A stretch of DNA of 38,374 nt from a virus. How positions within the stretch are numbered: position 1 is the first letter of the stretch; every line of letters starts with the position of its first letter. Both the position numbers and the translations under genes were made by a program. The notes below the pieces were generated by a model that worked only from the letters and a program-made list of their open reading frames with translations, ran no database searches and was not told the DNA's origin. Positions 31,947 through 38,374 of this stretch are shown piece after piece. The stretch is from positions 1-38,374 of the IMG/VR virus record IMGVR_UViG_3300021347_000012. The stretch is one strand, 5' to 3'.

Positions 31947-32801
31947 TTAATCTCCTGTCCTTGTAAATCCGTTATTGTCTATTGCTGTTCCTGCACTACC
32001 GCCTGACCCACCAGAGCCTAGTCCATCACCTGATTGACCGCTTTGTCCAGAAGAACCGTTATTACCTACTGAGCCTCCAGAACCACCAGAGCCAGCAGTT
32101 GTTGTTCCTCGGCTTCCACCTGCTATTGCACCGATACCACCACCGCCAGCACTAGTTAAAGTACCTGCTCCACCGTTACCTGATTGTCTTACACATCCAG
32201 AGCCACTACATTCAGCGTTTCTTAAACCACCAGAGCCGAAGGATTGTCCGCCTCCGCCTCCACCGCCACCAGCATAATCACGGTCAGAGAAACTTTGGTC
32301 ATCAGTCGAACCACCGCCTCCTCCACCGCCTCCTCCTCCACCGAGGATAGAGCCATTGTTGTCTAAAGTAATGTTTTTTTCTAGCTTTAAAGCTGTGCCA
32401 CCACTACCACCAGACGAGCCATTAGCAGAAGCAGCACCTCCACTACCTCCTGCCCCTCCAGCACCGTAAATATAACCATTGTTAATAATAGTGAGAACAC
32501 CTGCAACACCATTTCCAGTAAGTAGGGCAGGGGTGCTAGTTGAGTCTGAATAAACATAAACACCAGAGTTAATAACTACATCTACATCACCTAATTTTTG
32601 GTCAGAAGTAAGTACAGTATCTAAATCTAATTTATTAACATTACTTGAAACTGTATAAGTATATTTTTTTTGATAAAAAGGCTTCCAAGAACCATCATCT
32701 TTAACACTAGCAGTTAATACTTCTTTCCAAGCACCGCCATCTTTAACAGAAACCTTTGTAGGTTCTTTCCAAGTTCCTGAATCGTTTATCTTTAAAGTCA
32801 T
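31947..32801 (-). CDS. Glycine-rich tail adhesin candidate
   Basis: 284 residues. The N-terminus has three short repeats of a WK(E/P) type (SGTWKEPTKVSVKDGGAWKE in part, then DGSWKPF), then a beta domain (about 45-115). From about 113 the protein is dominated by glycine: GAGGAGGSGG, a run of eleven Gly near 155-165, a run of eight Gly, and many GSGG motifs, ending in NGFTRTGD. Gly-rich tracts of this kind form polyglycine-II helical sandwiches in phage adhesins such as S16 gp38; that comparison is by composition only. Two Cys lie close together (AECSGSGCVR). Confidence 0.7.
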   Translation of the reverse strand: MTLKINDSGTWKEPTKVSVKDGGAWKEVLTASVKDDGSWKPFYQKKYTYTVSSNVNKLDLDTVLTSDQKLGDVDVVINSGVYVYSDSTSTPALLTGNGVAGVLTIINNGYIYGAGGAGGSGGAASANGSSGGSGGTALKLEKNITLDNNGSILGGGGGGGGGGGSTDDQSFSDRDYAGGGGGGGGQSFGSGGLRNAECSGSGCVRQSGNGGAGTLTSAGGGGIGAIAGGSRGTTTAGSGGSGGSVGNNGSSGQSGQSGDGLGSGGSGGSAGTAIDNNGFTRTGD

Positions 32802-32802
32802 A

Positions 32803-33138
32803 TTAGCTTGCTACTTGATACCAAATATCTCCATCAGAGCCACCACTTGCAGCAGAAGTGCTAACTGTTCTAGCCCCATCTCCGTTCGTACCTAAGTTAC
32901 CTATTTCTGTTTGTACATAAGCTGTTGTAGCTACTTGTGTTGTGTTTGTATTTGCTGAAGCAGTAGTCGCACTAAATGCTTCTGAGGCATCTCCATTAAT
33001 GTCTGCCTTAGTATTTACTGCTGCTTCAACTGCTGTGAATTCAGTATGAAAATCTGCACCTGATATTATTTTTGCTGCACTTGAGTCAGCCAAAGCATCT
33101 TTACCTGACCAAGCTATAACTTTTGAATAGTCTGCCAT
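32803..33138 (-). CDS. Short tail fibre-like protein, 111 residues
   Basis: Low-complexity Ala/Thr/Ser-rich protein with FHTEFTAVEAAVNTKADI near the N-terminus and ATTASANTNTTQVATTAYVQ in the middle, both common in phage fibre proteins (the TQVATTAYV motif often ends a fibre shaft). The C-terminus SGGSDGDIWYQVA resembles the end of many fibre repeats. It lies between the gp12-like tube gene and the Gly-rich adhesin, 1-2 bp from each, so it may link adhesin to tail. Confidence 0.75.
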   Translation of the reverse strand: MADYSKVIAWSGKDALADSSAAKIISGADFHTEFTAVEAAVNTKADINGDASEAFSATTASANTNTTQVATTAYVQTEIGNLGTNGDGARTVSTSAASGGSDGDIWYQVAS

Positions 33139-34757
33139 TATCTTATTTTCCCTTGTTTATGTAAAAGTGTTAAGTCTTGTAAAGACGCATCATAACCATT
33201 ACTTTGAATGCTTATAGATATTTTTAAATTTTTTGCTGAGCCTGTAAGTGATGTCCTATATTCTGTTAGTCCATATACAGGTTTATAAGTAACCCCTGAA
33301 TTTCCATACAGAGATGTACTAGCTCCCCATAGAGCAGTAGAACCTGTAGTAGTAGGATTTAAAGTTATAGATGTAGTTTTAGACGGAGAAGAACTAAAAT
33401 CTTTATACCATTTTAATGCTAAGTTAGCACCAGAGCCGCCTTCTATAACCATAAATAATCTCTTTAACAAAGACGCACCTACAGACTCTCCTAAGTTTAC
33501 CCAAGTAGTTTCAAAGCTACCTGTATAAGAAGCATAGCTGTATGTAGACCCGTCAGCTGCTAGGTCTGAATCATAATATCCTTCATAAGTAGCAATACTT
33601 CCGTCTTTCTGTCCTACTAGCATACCATAAGTATCTGTATATGCTATGCTTGCAGGCTCTCTATCTAAATCAAATGTCCAAGTAGTTATTCTAGGAGCTT
33701 GATTAGGAGTTAAATGTTTAAAGTCAAAGACATAAGTAATGTTACTAGCAGTAAAAGTCATTACATATATTCCTTCGTTCTCTATATAAGCTGACTTAAC
33801 TTCTGTGCTTTGACCTATGTTTCTAATTAATGTGTCTTTAACATTTACTGATAAATCAGTTAGAGGTACTTTATCTTTTTCAGATGTACGAGCTAATGAC
33901 CTAAGACCAGTAGAAGATAAAAATACTAAATCATCTCCAATGTGTTGTACTGAATCTCTAGCTACACAACCTACTCCTCGTATAACTTCATTAAGTTTCA
34001 TACTTCCTACAACATCAGGACTTTCATATATAGCTATGTTGTTCTTACCAAATACAGCAAGTTGCCCATAAAATGGAGCAATAGCTATTATATCGTCTCT
34101 ACCCCAAACTTTCTTTAAATCAAAAGAACCACCACCACTACTGTGAGTATAGTCATCAGCATCTAACAGAGCAGAATAATGTAATACATCTTTTTCTTCT
34201 GCTACACCACCGACCCACATACGACCATAGAATCCTACACCACAACTAGGCTTAAATTCTCCTGACGTTACTGTAGGAGGTCTATCGTGGTCTGAAAATG
34301 CTGCCCATTTAGAACCTGAACTTTGTGAGCCATCATATCTTTGCGGTACTGTGTCTTCGTGTAGACAAGTAAGCCTGCCATTAAAATTTATAAACTGCCA
34401 ATCACCGTTTGTACCCGTAACTGTGTGTTTTGTGTCCGCACTTCCTGTAGGAAACGCAGCATCAGGTGTTGTAAAATCTACAGTGTATATACTTGTACCG
34501 TGACTAGCAAATATTTTTTTAACTTGACCGTCTTGATGTTCTACAATACTTTTAATAGCAACTCCATTAGGAGCTGGAACATTAGGTGCTATTTTTTGTT
34601 TAAATCCTTTGCGTAGAGATATACGACCTGATTCTCTAATCACAACATTTTCTGCCTTAGTTAAATAAGATGGGTCTAATGACGCAGGATTAGCTTGTGT
34701 GTTTAATCCGTTAAGACCTATGTTAGTTAAGGACTGATACTGTAATTGCTTAGCCAT
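33138..34757 (-). CDS. Tail tubular protein B-like (nozzle, T7 gp12-like)
   Basis: 539 residues. Recognised by the opening GLNGLNTQANPASLDPSYLTKAENVV region and RISLRKGFKQK, followed by beta-propeller-like repeats (WQFINFNGRLTCLHE, GFYGRMWVGGVAEEKDVLHYS, IAPFYGQLAVFGKNNIAIYE, DLVFLSSTGLRSL). These are typical of podovirus nozzle proteins that form the distal tail tube. It directly follows the gp11-like gene with overlapping stop/start, the same order as in T7. Confidence 0.85.
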   Translation of the reverse strand: MAKQLQYQSLTNIGLNGLNTQANPASLDPSYLTKAENVVIRESGRISLRKGFKQKIAPNVPAPNGVAIKSIVEHQDGQVKKIFASHGTSIYTVDFTTPDAAFPTGSADTKHTVTGTNGDWQFINFNGRLTCLHEDTVPQRYDGSQSSGSKWAAFSDHDRPPTVTSGEFKPSCGVGFYGRMWVGGVAEEKDVLHYSALLDADDYTHSSGGGSFDLKKVWGRDDIIAIAPFYGQLAVFGKNNIAIYESPDVVGSMKLNEVIRGVGCVARDSVQHIGDDLVFLSSTGLRSLARTSEKDKVPLTDLSVNVKDTLIRNIGQSTEVKSAYIENEGIYVMTFTASNITYVFDFKHLTPNQAPRITTWTFDLDREPASIAYTDTYGMLVGQKDGSIATYEGYYDSDLAADGSTYSYASYTGSFETTWVNLGESVGASLLKRLFMVIEGGSGANLALKWYKDFSSSPSKTTSITLNPTTTGSTALWGASTSLYGNSGVTYKPVYGLTEYRTSLTGSAKNLKISISIQSNGYDASLQDLTLLHKQGKIR

Positions 34758-35437
34758 TATTGGTAATTAGTAGTTACAAACCATTCGTTTTCATATTGAG
34801 TGTTTCCACTGTCTAACATAACTGCTTGTGCTAAAGAGCTTGCTGCTTCTTGTGCAGCTATAGAAGATTGTGTTCCTCCATCTTCTCCACGCTCTGCAAT
34901 TGCACGAGCATAAGCACCTAAGATTACAGGCTTAGACGGTATTTTAATACTTGTAGTAGCTGACGTTAATTCGTCTTGATACTTAACTATATCAAAAGAT
35001 ATTGTCTGTGCTTCTGTAGGTATAGGAGATAAATCTACTTTAAGATTATTAGAACTATCTGCCCCGTTAAAAGCATAGTAACTAGGTTCTCCTGTAGGGT
35101 CGGTAGGATACTTAATACTGTTTATGTAATGTTGTGTCACCGGTGACAAACTATTACCAGTAGAATTGTTAGTTACGTCTAACACTTTAAATTCTTGACC
35201 GGAAGATAAATTGTAATTCTTTGTAGCTGCTACAGTAGAAACATTAACTGTCTCTCTTAGAACTAACCAATCGTGGTAAGACTCTATACTTCTCTTAGCG
35301 TCGTTAATTAAAGAGCCTATAACTTTCTGATAGTCATTCACTGTAGAACTATCGTTAATAGCCCCAGACCAATCAGAAGCTACTGTGTCTTCTCTTAGTC
35401 TTATTAATACTTGATTTATTAGTTCTCTGTATGTCAT
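34757..35437 (-). CDS. Tail tubular protein A-like (adaptor, T7 gp11-like)
   Basis: The start is the ATG at 35437 (AGGGGAAATAATG on the minus strand: Shine-Dalgarno plus overlap with the previous stop), giving 226 residues; a longer frame upstream is not needed. It begins MTYRELINQVLIRLREDTV and has LINDAKRSIESYHDWLVLRE, the usual N-terminal helices of gp11/gp4-type adaptors, a beta-rich middle and PVILGAYARAIAERGEDGG. It connects the portal to the nozzle. Palindrome copy 8 falls within the gene and encodes SPVT. Confidence 0.85.
   Translation of the reverse strand: MTYRELINQVLIRLREDTVASDWSGAINDSSTVNDYQKVIGSLINDAKRSIESYHDWLVLRETVNVSTVAATKNYNLSSGQEFKVLDVTNNSTGNSLSPVTQHYINSIKYPTDPTGEPSYYAFNGADSSNNLKVDLSPIPTEAQTISFDIVKYQDELTSATTSIKIPSKPVILGAYARAIAERGEDGGTQSSIAAQEAASSLAQAVMLDSGNTQYENEWFVTTNYQ
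35135..35148. promoter_or_regulatory. Palindrome copy 8 (TGTCACCGGTGACA)
   Basis: Perfect copy in the adaptor gene on the opposite arm, 11 kb from copy 7 and the only one in the leftward genes of this window. Read on the minus strand as L-S-P-V-T-Q, the same frame as copy 4. Confidence 0.85.
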
Positions 35438-35874
35438 TATTTCCCCTTGGCTAATTGTGCACCAAAATAAAATTCTATAATCATTGTAGCCCAAGCAAAC
35501 ACTTCATCAAACTTAAGCACTGCTCCTGCCTGTACTGTAACATACTCTATTGTATCTGGTGTAAGTTCAAAGCCAAGTAAACTTGCTCCTTCAATTACAG
35601 TAGGTACAACAGTAGGCACGTTAAAAAACACTGGAGCTACTTGAGTAAATATAATTAAAGACAATATGACAAATATAATTACTCGTCTATTAAGAGCAGC
35701 CATTGGACTTTCTTTGTCTGCAGCAGACCTAGCATCATTAATTGATTTGTCTCTGACTGCAAACTGTTGCATCATTAACTTTTGATTTTCTGCTGCTGCT
35801 TGGCTCTTAAGTGCAAACAACTTACCAATAAACCCTAAGGCTATAGGTGCTATGTTTGTTAAAAGTGCTATCAT
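35437..35874 (-). CDS. Holin-like membrane protein, 145 residues
   Basis: Start placed at the ATG at 35874, which overlaps the preceding stop (ATGA) and has GGAG upstream. Hydrophobic segments: residues 1-20 (MIALLTNIAPIALGFIGKLF), about 62-84 (RRVIIFVILSLIIFTQVAPVFF) and the C-terminal EVFAWATMIIEFYFGAQLAK. The three-segment layout with a charged helical spacer and the IEFYFG ending resembles three-helix phage holins. It follows a small coiled-coil membrane protein, which is a usual holin partner. A strong candidate, not proven. Confidence 0.65.
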   Translation of the reverse strand: MIALLTNIAPIALGFIGKLFALKSQAAAENQKLMMQQFAVRDKSINDARSAADKESPMAALNRRVIIFVILSLIIFTQVAPVFFNVPTVVPTVIEGASLLGFELTPDTIEYVTVQAGAVLKFDEVFAWATMIIEFYFGAQLAKGK

Positions 35875-36080
35875 AATACTACTCCTAATGCTTCCATAAG
35901 ACCTACGTTTGCAATAACATAAAAGATAATTGCACCGTAGACGCCCCATTTAATTTGTAATAGTGAGGTATTTATCTTAGCTATACATTTGTTTGTGTCG
36001 TCAATTTTGCTAAACAACTTTGCTATTTGACCTGCGTGTTTGTCTAGTTGTACTTGCATTCTTCTAAGCTCGTCTTCCAT
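35871..36080 (-). CDS. XhlA-like coiled-coil membrane protein, 69 residues
   Basis: The N-terminal 45 residues form a coiled coil (LRRMQVQLDKHAGQIAKLFSK), and the C-terminus is a single transmembrane helix (WGVYGAIIFYVIANVGLMEAL). This is the architecture of haemolysin XhlA-type accessory lysis proteins. The end overlaps the holin-like gene by ATGA. Start at 36080 is preceded by the stop of a 49-residue gene. Confidence 0.7.
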   Translation of the reverse strand: MEDELRRMQVQLDKHAGQIAKLFSKIDDTNKCIAKINTSLLQIKWGVYGAIIFYVIANVGLMEALGVVL

Positions 36081-36230
36081 TTACTTCCCCACATTTTTCA
36101 TAGCTACTCTATGTGACTCAGTAAAGCTCAAGCCTTTTCTCATAAGCCTTTTCATCTCTTCCATATGTTTCTTGCTATGATGTTTTTTATGTTTATCTAG
36201 AGTAGCTAATTGTCTTTTAGTAAGTGCCAT
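36081..36230 (-). CDS. 49-residue His/Lys-rich small protein
   Basis: ATG at 36230 (minus), overlapping the stop of the 18-codon gene as TAATG; ends TAA at 36081-36083. The product begins MALTKRQLATLDKHKKHHSK and continues KHMEEMKRLMRKG...FTESHRVAMKNVGK. I recall a conserved marine phage small protein with this KH..HHSKKHM...M..G.xF..AH..A pattern. Helical, strongly basic; may bind nucleic acid or structural proteins. Confidence 0.7.
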   Translation of the reverse strand: MALTKRQLATLDKHKKHHSKKHMEEMKRLMRKGLSFTESHRVAMKNVGK

Positions 36231-36286
36231 TACTTCTTCTTCTTCTTGCCTTTAGATTTTTTATAAGGTGTTTTACCGTATCCCAT
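36230..36286 (-). CDS. 18-residue Lys-rich micro-gene
   Basis: ATG at 36286 with GGAGATATT directly upstream (a strong ribosome binding site), stop TAA overlapping the next start (TAATG). The peptide is MGYGKTPYKKSKGKKKKK. The good ribosome binding site and coupling argue that it is translated. Tiny basic peptides with MxYGK and a poly-Lys end occur beside the 49-residue gene in marine phages as far as I recall. Confidence 0.6.
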   Translation of the reverse strand: MGYGKTPYKKSKGKKKKK

Positions 36287-36295
36287 AATATCTCC

Positions 36296-36763
36296 TTAGT
36301 TTGCTAGTGGATTGTCTAATGATTCTTGTATCCGTTTGTTTATGTCCTCTTTAGTTTTCTCTACTTTTATCTCAAACCTATCTAACTTTGTATCATAGTT
36401 AGTAAGTTTAGTATCTACTGATTGTAACTTAGTATCTACTTTAGATTCTAAAGACCATTGACTGTTTCTTAGGTCTGTCATATCTTTCTTAAGTTCTATC
36501 TTTATAGCGTCAGCGTGTTGTTCTATTCTTTCTACATCACTAGATGTCTTTTTCATCTGTGACTCTATAGCTCCAAGGTCCAAATTTGCGATTCCTTCGA
36601 CTTTCTGATACATAAGAAAGCCACCATATAGAGTACCAATAATTGTCGAAATAAAGGCAAATGCTGCGACTATACTCGTACCACTTAAACGTAGACCAAA
36701 CAGCTTGAGTTTCTTATCCTTAATGCCTTTGCCTTTACTTACTAATTCTTCTAGGTCAGCCAT
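36296..36763 (-). CDS. Membrane-anchored coiled-coil protein, 155 residues
   Basis: A charged cytoplasmic N-terminus (about 1-28, LVSKGKGIKDKKLKLFG), one transmembrane helix (about 30-52, SIVAAFAFISTIIGTLYGGF), then a long coiled coil to the end (SQMKKTSSDVERIEQ, KLQSVDTKLTNYDTKLDRFE). The topology is that of an inner-membrane spanin or of a tethered structural protein. It overlaps the start and end of neighbouring genes. Spanin is a reasonable guess, as exported proteins follow upstream, but no partner is certain. Confidence 0.65.
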   Translation of the reverse strand: MADLEELVSKGKGIKDKKLKLFGLRLSGTSIVAAFAFISTIIGTLYGGFLMYQKVEGIANLDLGAIESQMKKTSSDVERIEQHADAIKIELKKDMTDLRNSQWSLESKVDTKLQSVDTKLTNYDTKLDRFEIKVEKTKEDINKRIQESLDNPLAN

Positions 36764-37185
36764 CAGTTTTCAAATCCACCGTCTTGTAATTGTCTTAAGT
36801 ATTCTATTTCTTGTTTAAGTTTTTGTACTTCTAACCTTCTACGTTGTAATTCTAATTGGTATAGTGTATTACAATTAATTCTTTCTTTAGGTCCATCAAG
36901 AGGAATTATTATTCTAGCATACAAACCTATATCTTTAGTTTGTGGTCTATCTCCTTCTTTACCTATAATTGGTGTGACTGCGTTATTTATTATTCCAGTC
37001 ATACCTAACTCAAAGTTAGTAGTACCACCTATGCTATTCTTACAATCTAAATCACCGGCTCTAATACTATCTGTACCGCTACTGTATCCAGCACTTGGCA
37101 AGGAGAAGGTCATAGAGTTACTGTCTGCTATAACCTGTGTGCTAAGAAAAAAGGCGTAGCAACACACATACCTCAACCACTTCAC
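36763..37185 (-). CDS. Exported protein with C-terminal coiled coil, 140 residues
   Basis: A signal peptide is seen (MKWLRYVCCYAFFLSTQVIA, cleavage before DSN). The mature protein has SAGYSSGTDSIRAGDLDCKN, then NFELGMTGIINN and LYARIIIPLDGP, ERINCNTLYQLELQRRR, and ends in a coiled coil (EVQKLKQEIEYLRQLQDG). Two Cys (about 48 and 104) could form a disulphide. I recall DSIRAGDLDC and YARIxIPL motifs in exported proteins of uncultured marine phages. It overlaps the gene upstream by 4 bp. Function unknown. Confidence 0.7.
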   Translation of the reverse strand: MKWLRYVCCYAFFLSTQVIADSNSMTFSLPSAGYSSGTDSIRAGDLDCKNSIGGTTNFELGMTGIINNAVTPIIGKEGDRPQTKDIGLYARIIIPLDGPKERINCNTLYQLELQRRRLEVQKLKQEIEYLRQLQDGGFEN

Positions 37186-37553
37186 TTAAACCTCGAACAT
37201 ATTCTTGATGCTATCATTGTCTTAGTTTTTTTACTTCCTCTTAGTTTAGACAAGGAGCATATGTATTCTGCTCTGTCTACATTCTTTGAACTAATATACA
37301 CATCAAATTTAACGTGGCTTAAGTAATCTAACTTTAATATCTTATAATCAGTTACAAAAGGTATTGGCTTCCACTCTCTGTCAAATACGCCAATCTCATA
37401 ATATTTAACATCTTCTCTCTTGTTGAACATAGCCATTGTAGTTTTGTGTACCCCTTCTATTTGAGTTACAGACCACTTTGGATATGTCGGTGTCATCTCG
37501 TGAGCTGCTACAGATGTACATAGCAATACCCACAGTATTACTGAGCGACACAT
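37182..37553 (-). CDS. Exported chaperone-like protein, 123 residues
   Basis: A signal peptide opens the protein (MCRSVILWVLLCTSVAA, then HEM). The mature part is beta-rich: KWSVTQIEGVHKTTMAMFNK, then VKYYEIGVFDREWKPIPF, HVKFDVYISS, and ends with ICSLSKLRG and ICSRFK. The pattern of a beta-sandwich with T.x.MFN.r.. and later strands recalls the N-terminal domain of periplasmic pilus chaperones, but without the conserved Arg/Lys pair confirmed; I rate this as a resemblance. Two C-terminal Cys may pair. It overlaps both neighbours, so it is cotranslated with the pilin-like lipoprotein. Confidence 0.6.
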   Translation of the reverse strand: MCRSVILWVLLCTSVAAHEMTPTYPKWSVTQIEGVHKTTMAMFNKREDVKYYEIGVFDREWKPIPFVTDYKILKLDYLSHVKFDVYISSKNVDRAEYICSLSKLRGSKKTKTMIASRICSRFK

Positions 37554-38056
37554 TCAGCAACTACTACTGCTGTATAAGAACCACCGGGAAATGCTTTTTG
37601 TTGTCCACCACCATATGTAGCCTCTGACTGGACATCTACCCATAAAGTTCCAGCGTGTGCCATAGCGTATTGTCTTAGAGCACCCGTAGTTGTACTGGCT
37701 GTTTGGTATCCATCAAAGTCACTTCCTGATGACTGTGCTACTGCTACTGCTCCTGTCCAAGCAACTGTGTCACTTAGGCTAGGGCTAGAGCTAAAAGAAG
37801 TAGGGTAACTAACCTGTGCGTAATAAGCATTAGCAAGCGATACGTCAAACCTTACTATAGGTTTCTGACCACCACTAGCAGGTGTTGTTGTTAGAGTATA
37901 TGCGTTAGGGTTTCCGTAGACTCCCGGAGTGTCTGTGTTAACTATACATCTAGACTCTACTGAGCCTGTAATATCTGCGTTGGCTTCTACCTTACTAGCG
38001 AACAAAGAGCAACCAGTAAGACTAAGAACTAAAGCTGTTAATAATAATTTATTCAT
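37538..38056 (-). CDS. Pilin-like exported lipoprotein candidate, 172 residues
   Basis: N-terminus MNKLLLTALVLSLTGCSLFA: a lipoprotein signal with lipobox LTGC, lipidated at Cys16. The mature protein is beta-rich (ADITGSVESRCIVN, IVRFDVSLANAYYAQVSYP, AVAVAQSSGSDFDGY) and ends FPGGSYTAVVVAECVAQ, resembling the terminal donor-like strand of DUF4402 or Csu-type pilins. Cys37 and Cys near the C-terminus could form a disulphide. It is adjacent to a chaperone-like gene, which would suit a secreted beta-sandwich. Pilin relationship is inference; the lipobox is not typical of pilins. Confidence 0.6.
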   Translation of the reverse strand: MNKLLLTALVLSLTGCSLFASKVEANADITGSVESRCIVNTDTPGVYGNPNAYTLTTTPASGGQKPIVRFDVSLANAYYAQVSYPTSFSSSPSLSDTVAWTGAVAVAQSSGSDFDGYQTASTTTGALRQYAMAHAGTLWVDVQSEATYGGGQQKAFPGGSYTAVVVAECVAQ

Positions 38057-38374
38057 TTGTATTGTTCCTCTATCATTTGATTCATTAAATTGTCTTGGGC
38101 TAAACTTTGTAGTGCTCTTCTGTTATCAACCACCTCTCCTCCGTCCAATGAAATAGATTCCCTGTATACTCCTCCGGGAACTGTCGCTGCGTAGTAAGAC
38201 CTTACATTAGTAGCGTTATTTATTGTCTGTAGTAAAGCAGATTGAGATACTGTGTTAGCTATCGTTAGAGCATTTTCAGATGCAGCCAAAGCCGTTTCTA
38301 GTCTGCCTTCATCTTCCTCGTCTTCTTCTCTCTCTTCCCTCTCTTCTTCTTCCTTCTCATACAAGTCACTATCG
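38053..38374 (-). CDS. Hypothetical acidic protein, C-terminal part (runs off the right edge)
   Basis: The frame is open to the window edge, so the start is outside; a TTG at 38364 is not convincing as a start. The visible part begins DSDLYEKEEEEREEREEDEE and continues ALAASENALTIANTVSQSAL, a helical segment, with GGVYRESISLDGGEVVDNRR and ending MIEEQYK. It resembles, from memory, exported or virion proteins of marine phages with the ALAASENAL motif. The stop overlaps the pilin-like gene start (ATGA). It probably continues the operon that begins at 192 on a circular map. Confidence 0.7.
   Translation of the reverse strand, partial: DSDLYEKEEEEREEREEDEEDEGRLETALAASENALTIANTVSQSALLQTINNATNVRSYYAATVPGGVYRESISLDGGEVVDNRRALQSLAQDNLMNQMIEEQYK

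Noticed and set aside
1-38374. CRISPR array or insertion sequence
   Set aside because: No regularly spaced repeats with unique spacers and no transposase-like gene or terminal inverted repeats were seen.

Overview
The window reads as most of the genome of a tailed phage with a T7-like (podovirus) plan, probably infecting a marine Gram-negative bacterium. Evidence for the plan: T7-type replication proteins (gp2.5-like SSB, gp4-like primase-helicase, family A polymerase with fused 3'-5' exonuclease, endonuclease I) and T7-type virion proteins (portal, scaffold, HK97-fold-like capsid, gp11/gp12-like tail tube proteins, three or four internal virion proteins). No phage RNA polymerase, integrase, repressor, DNA ligase or recognisable endolysin is visible. 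The readable promoters are sigma70-like, so host RNA polymerase probably transcribes the genome. The class II (B12-dependent) ribonucleotide reductase and the small conserved proteins resemble uncultured marine phages as I remember them; I did no database search, and the host is not determined.

Layout: a 537-bp divergent control region (12364-12900) separates two arms. The rightward arm (12.9-24.66 kb) begins with a gene that has its own promoter, 5' hairpin and terminator. It continues with small early genes (13.6-15.9 kb), a promoter-leader-terminator element in front of SSB, primase-helicase, polymerase, a Cas4/RecB-like exonuclease, a Holliday-junction endonuclease, a DUF3310 protein, the reductase, a string of tiny membrane or lipoprotein genes and a small nuclease-like gene. 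The leftward arm runs from 12.36 kb to position 1 (terminase subunits, portal, scaffold, capsid, zinc ribbon, fibre, LamG/SPRY-like adhesin, exported protein). It appears to resume at the right end of the window and run down to 24.65 kb (exported proteins, membrane/lysis candidates, tail tube, Gly-rich adhesin, internal virion proteins). Two divergent units meeting tail to tail at 24.65 kb make sense on a circular or circularly permuted map; some sequence is probably missing between the two window ends.

The most striking signal is a 14-bp near-perfect palindrome, TGTCACCRGTGACA, present eight times. Two copies lie upstream of good promoters, one lies between a stop codon and a ribosome binding site, one is inside a 49-codon gene, and four are inside well-defined longer genes where it is read in two different frames. 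This implies selection on DNA and suggests a genome-wide binding-site system. Other unusual points are an SSB leader whose short ORF reads through an intrinsic terminator, twin Shine-Dalgarno hairpins, a helix-hairpin-helix glycosylase-like early protein, and a cluster of about five exported proteins that includes pilin-like and chaperone-like members.
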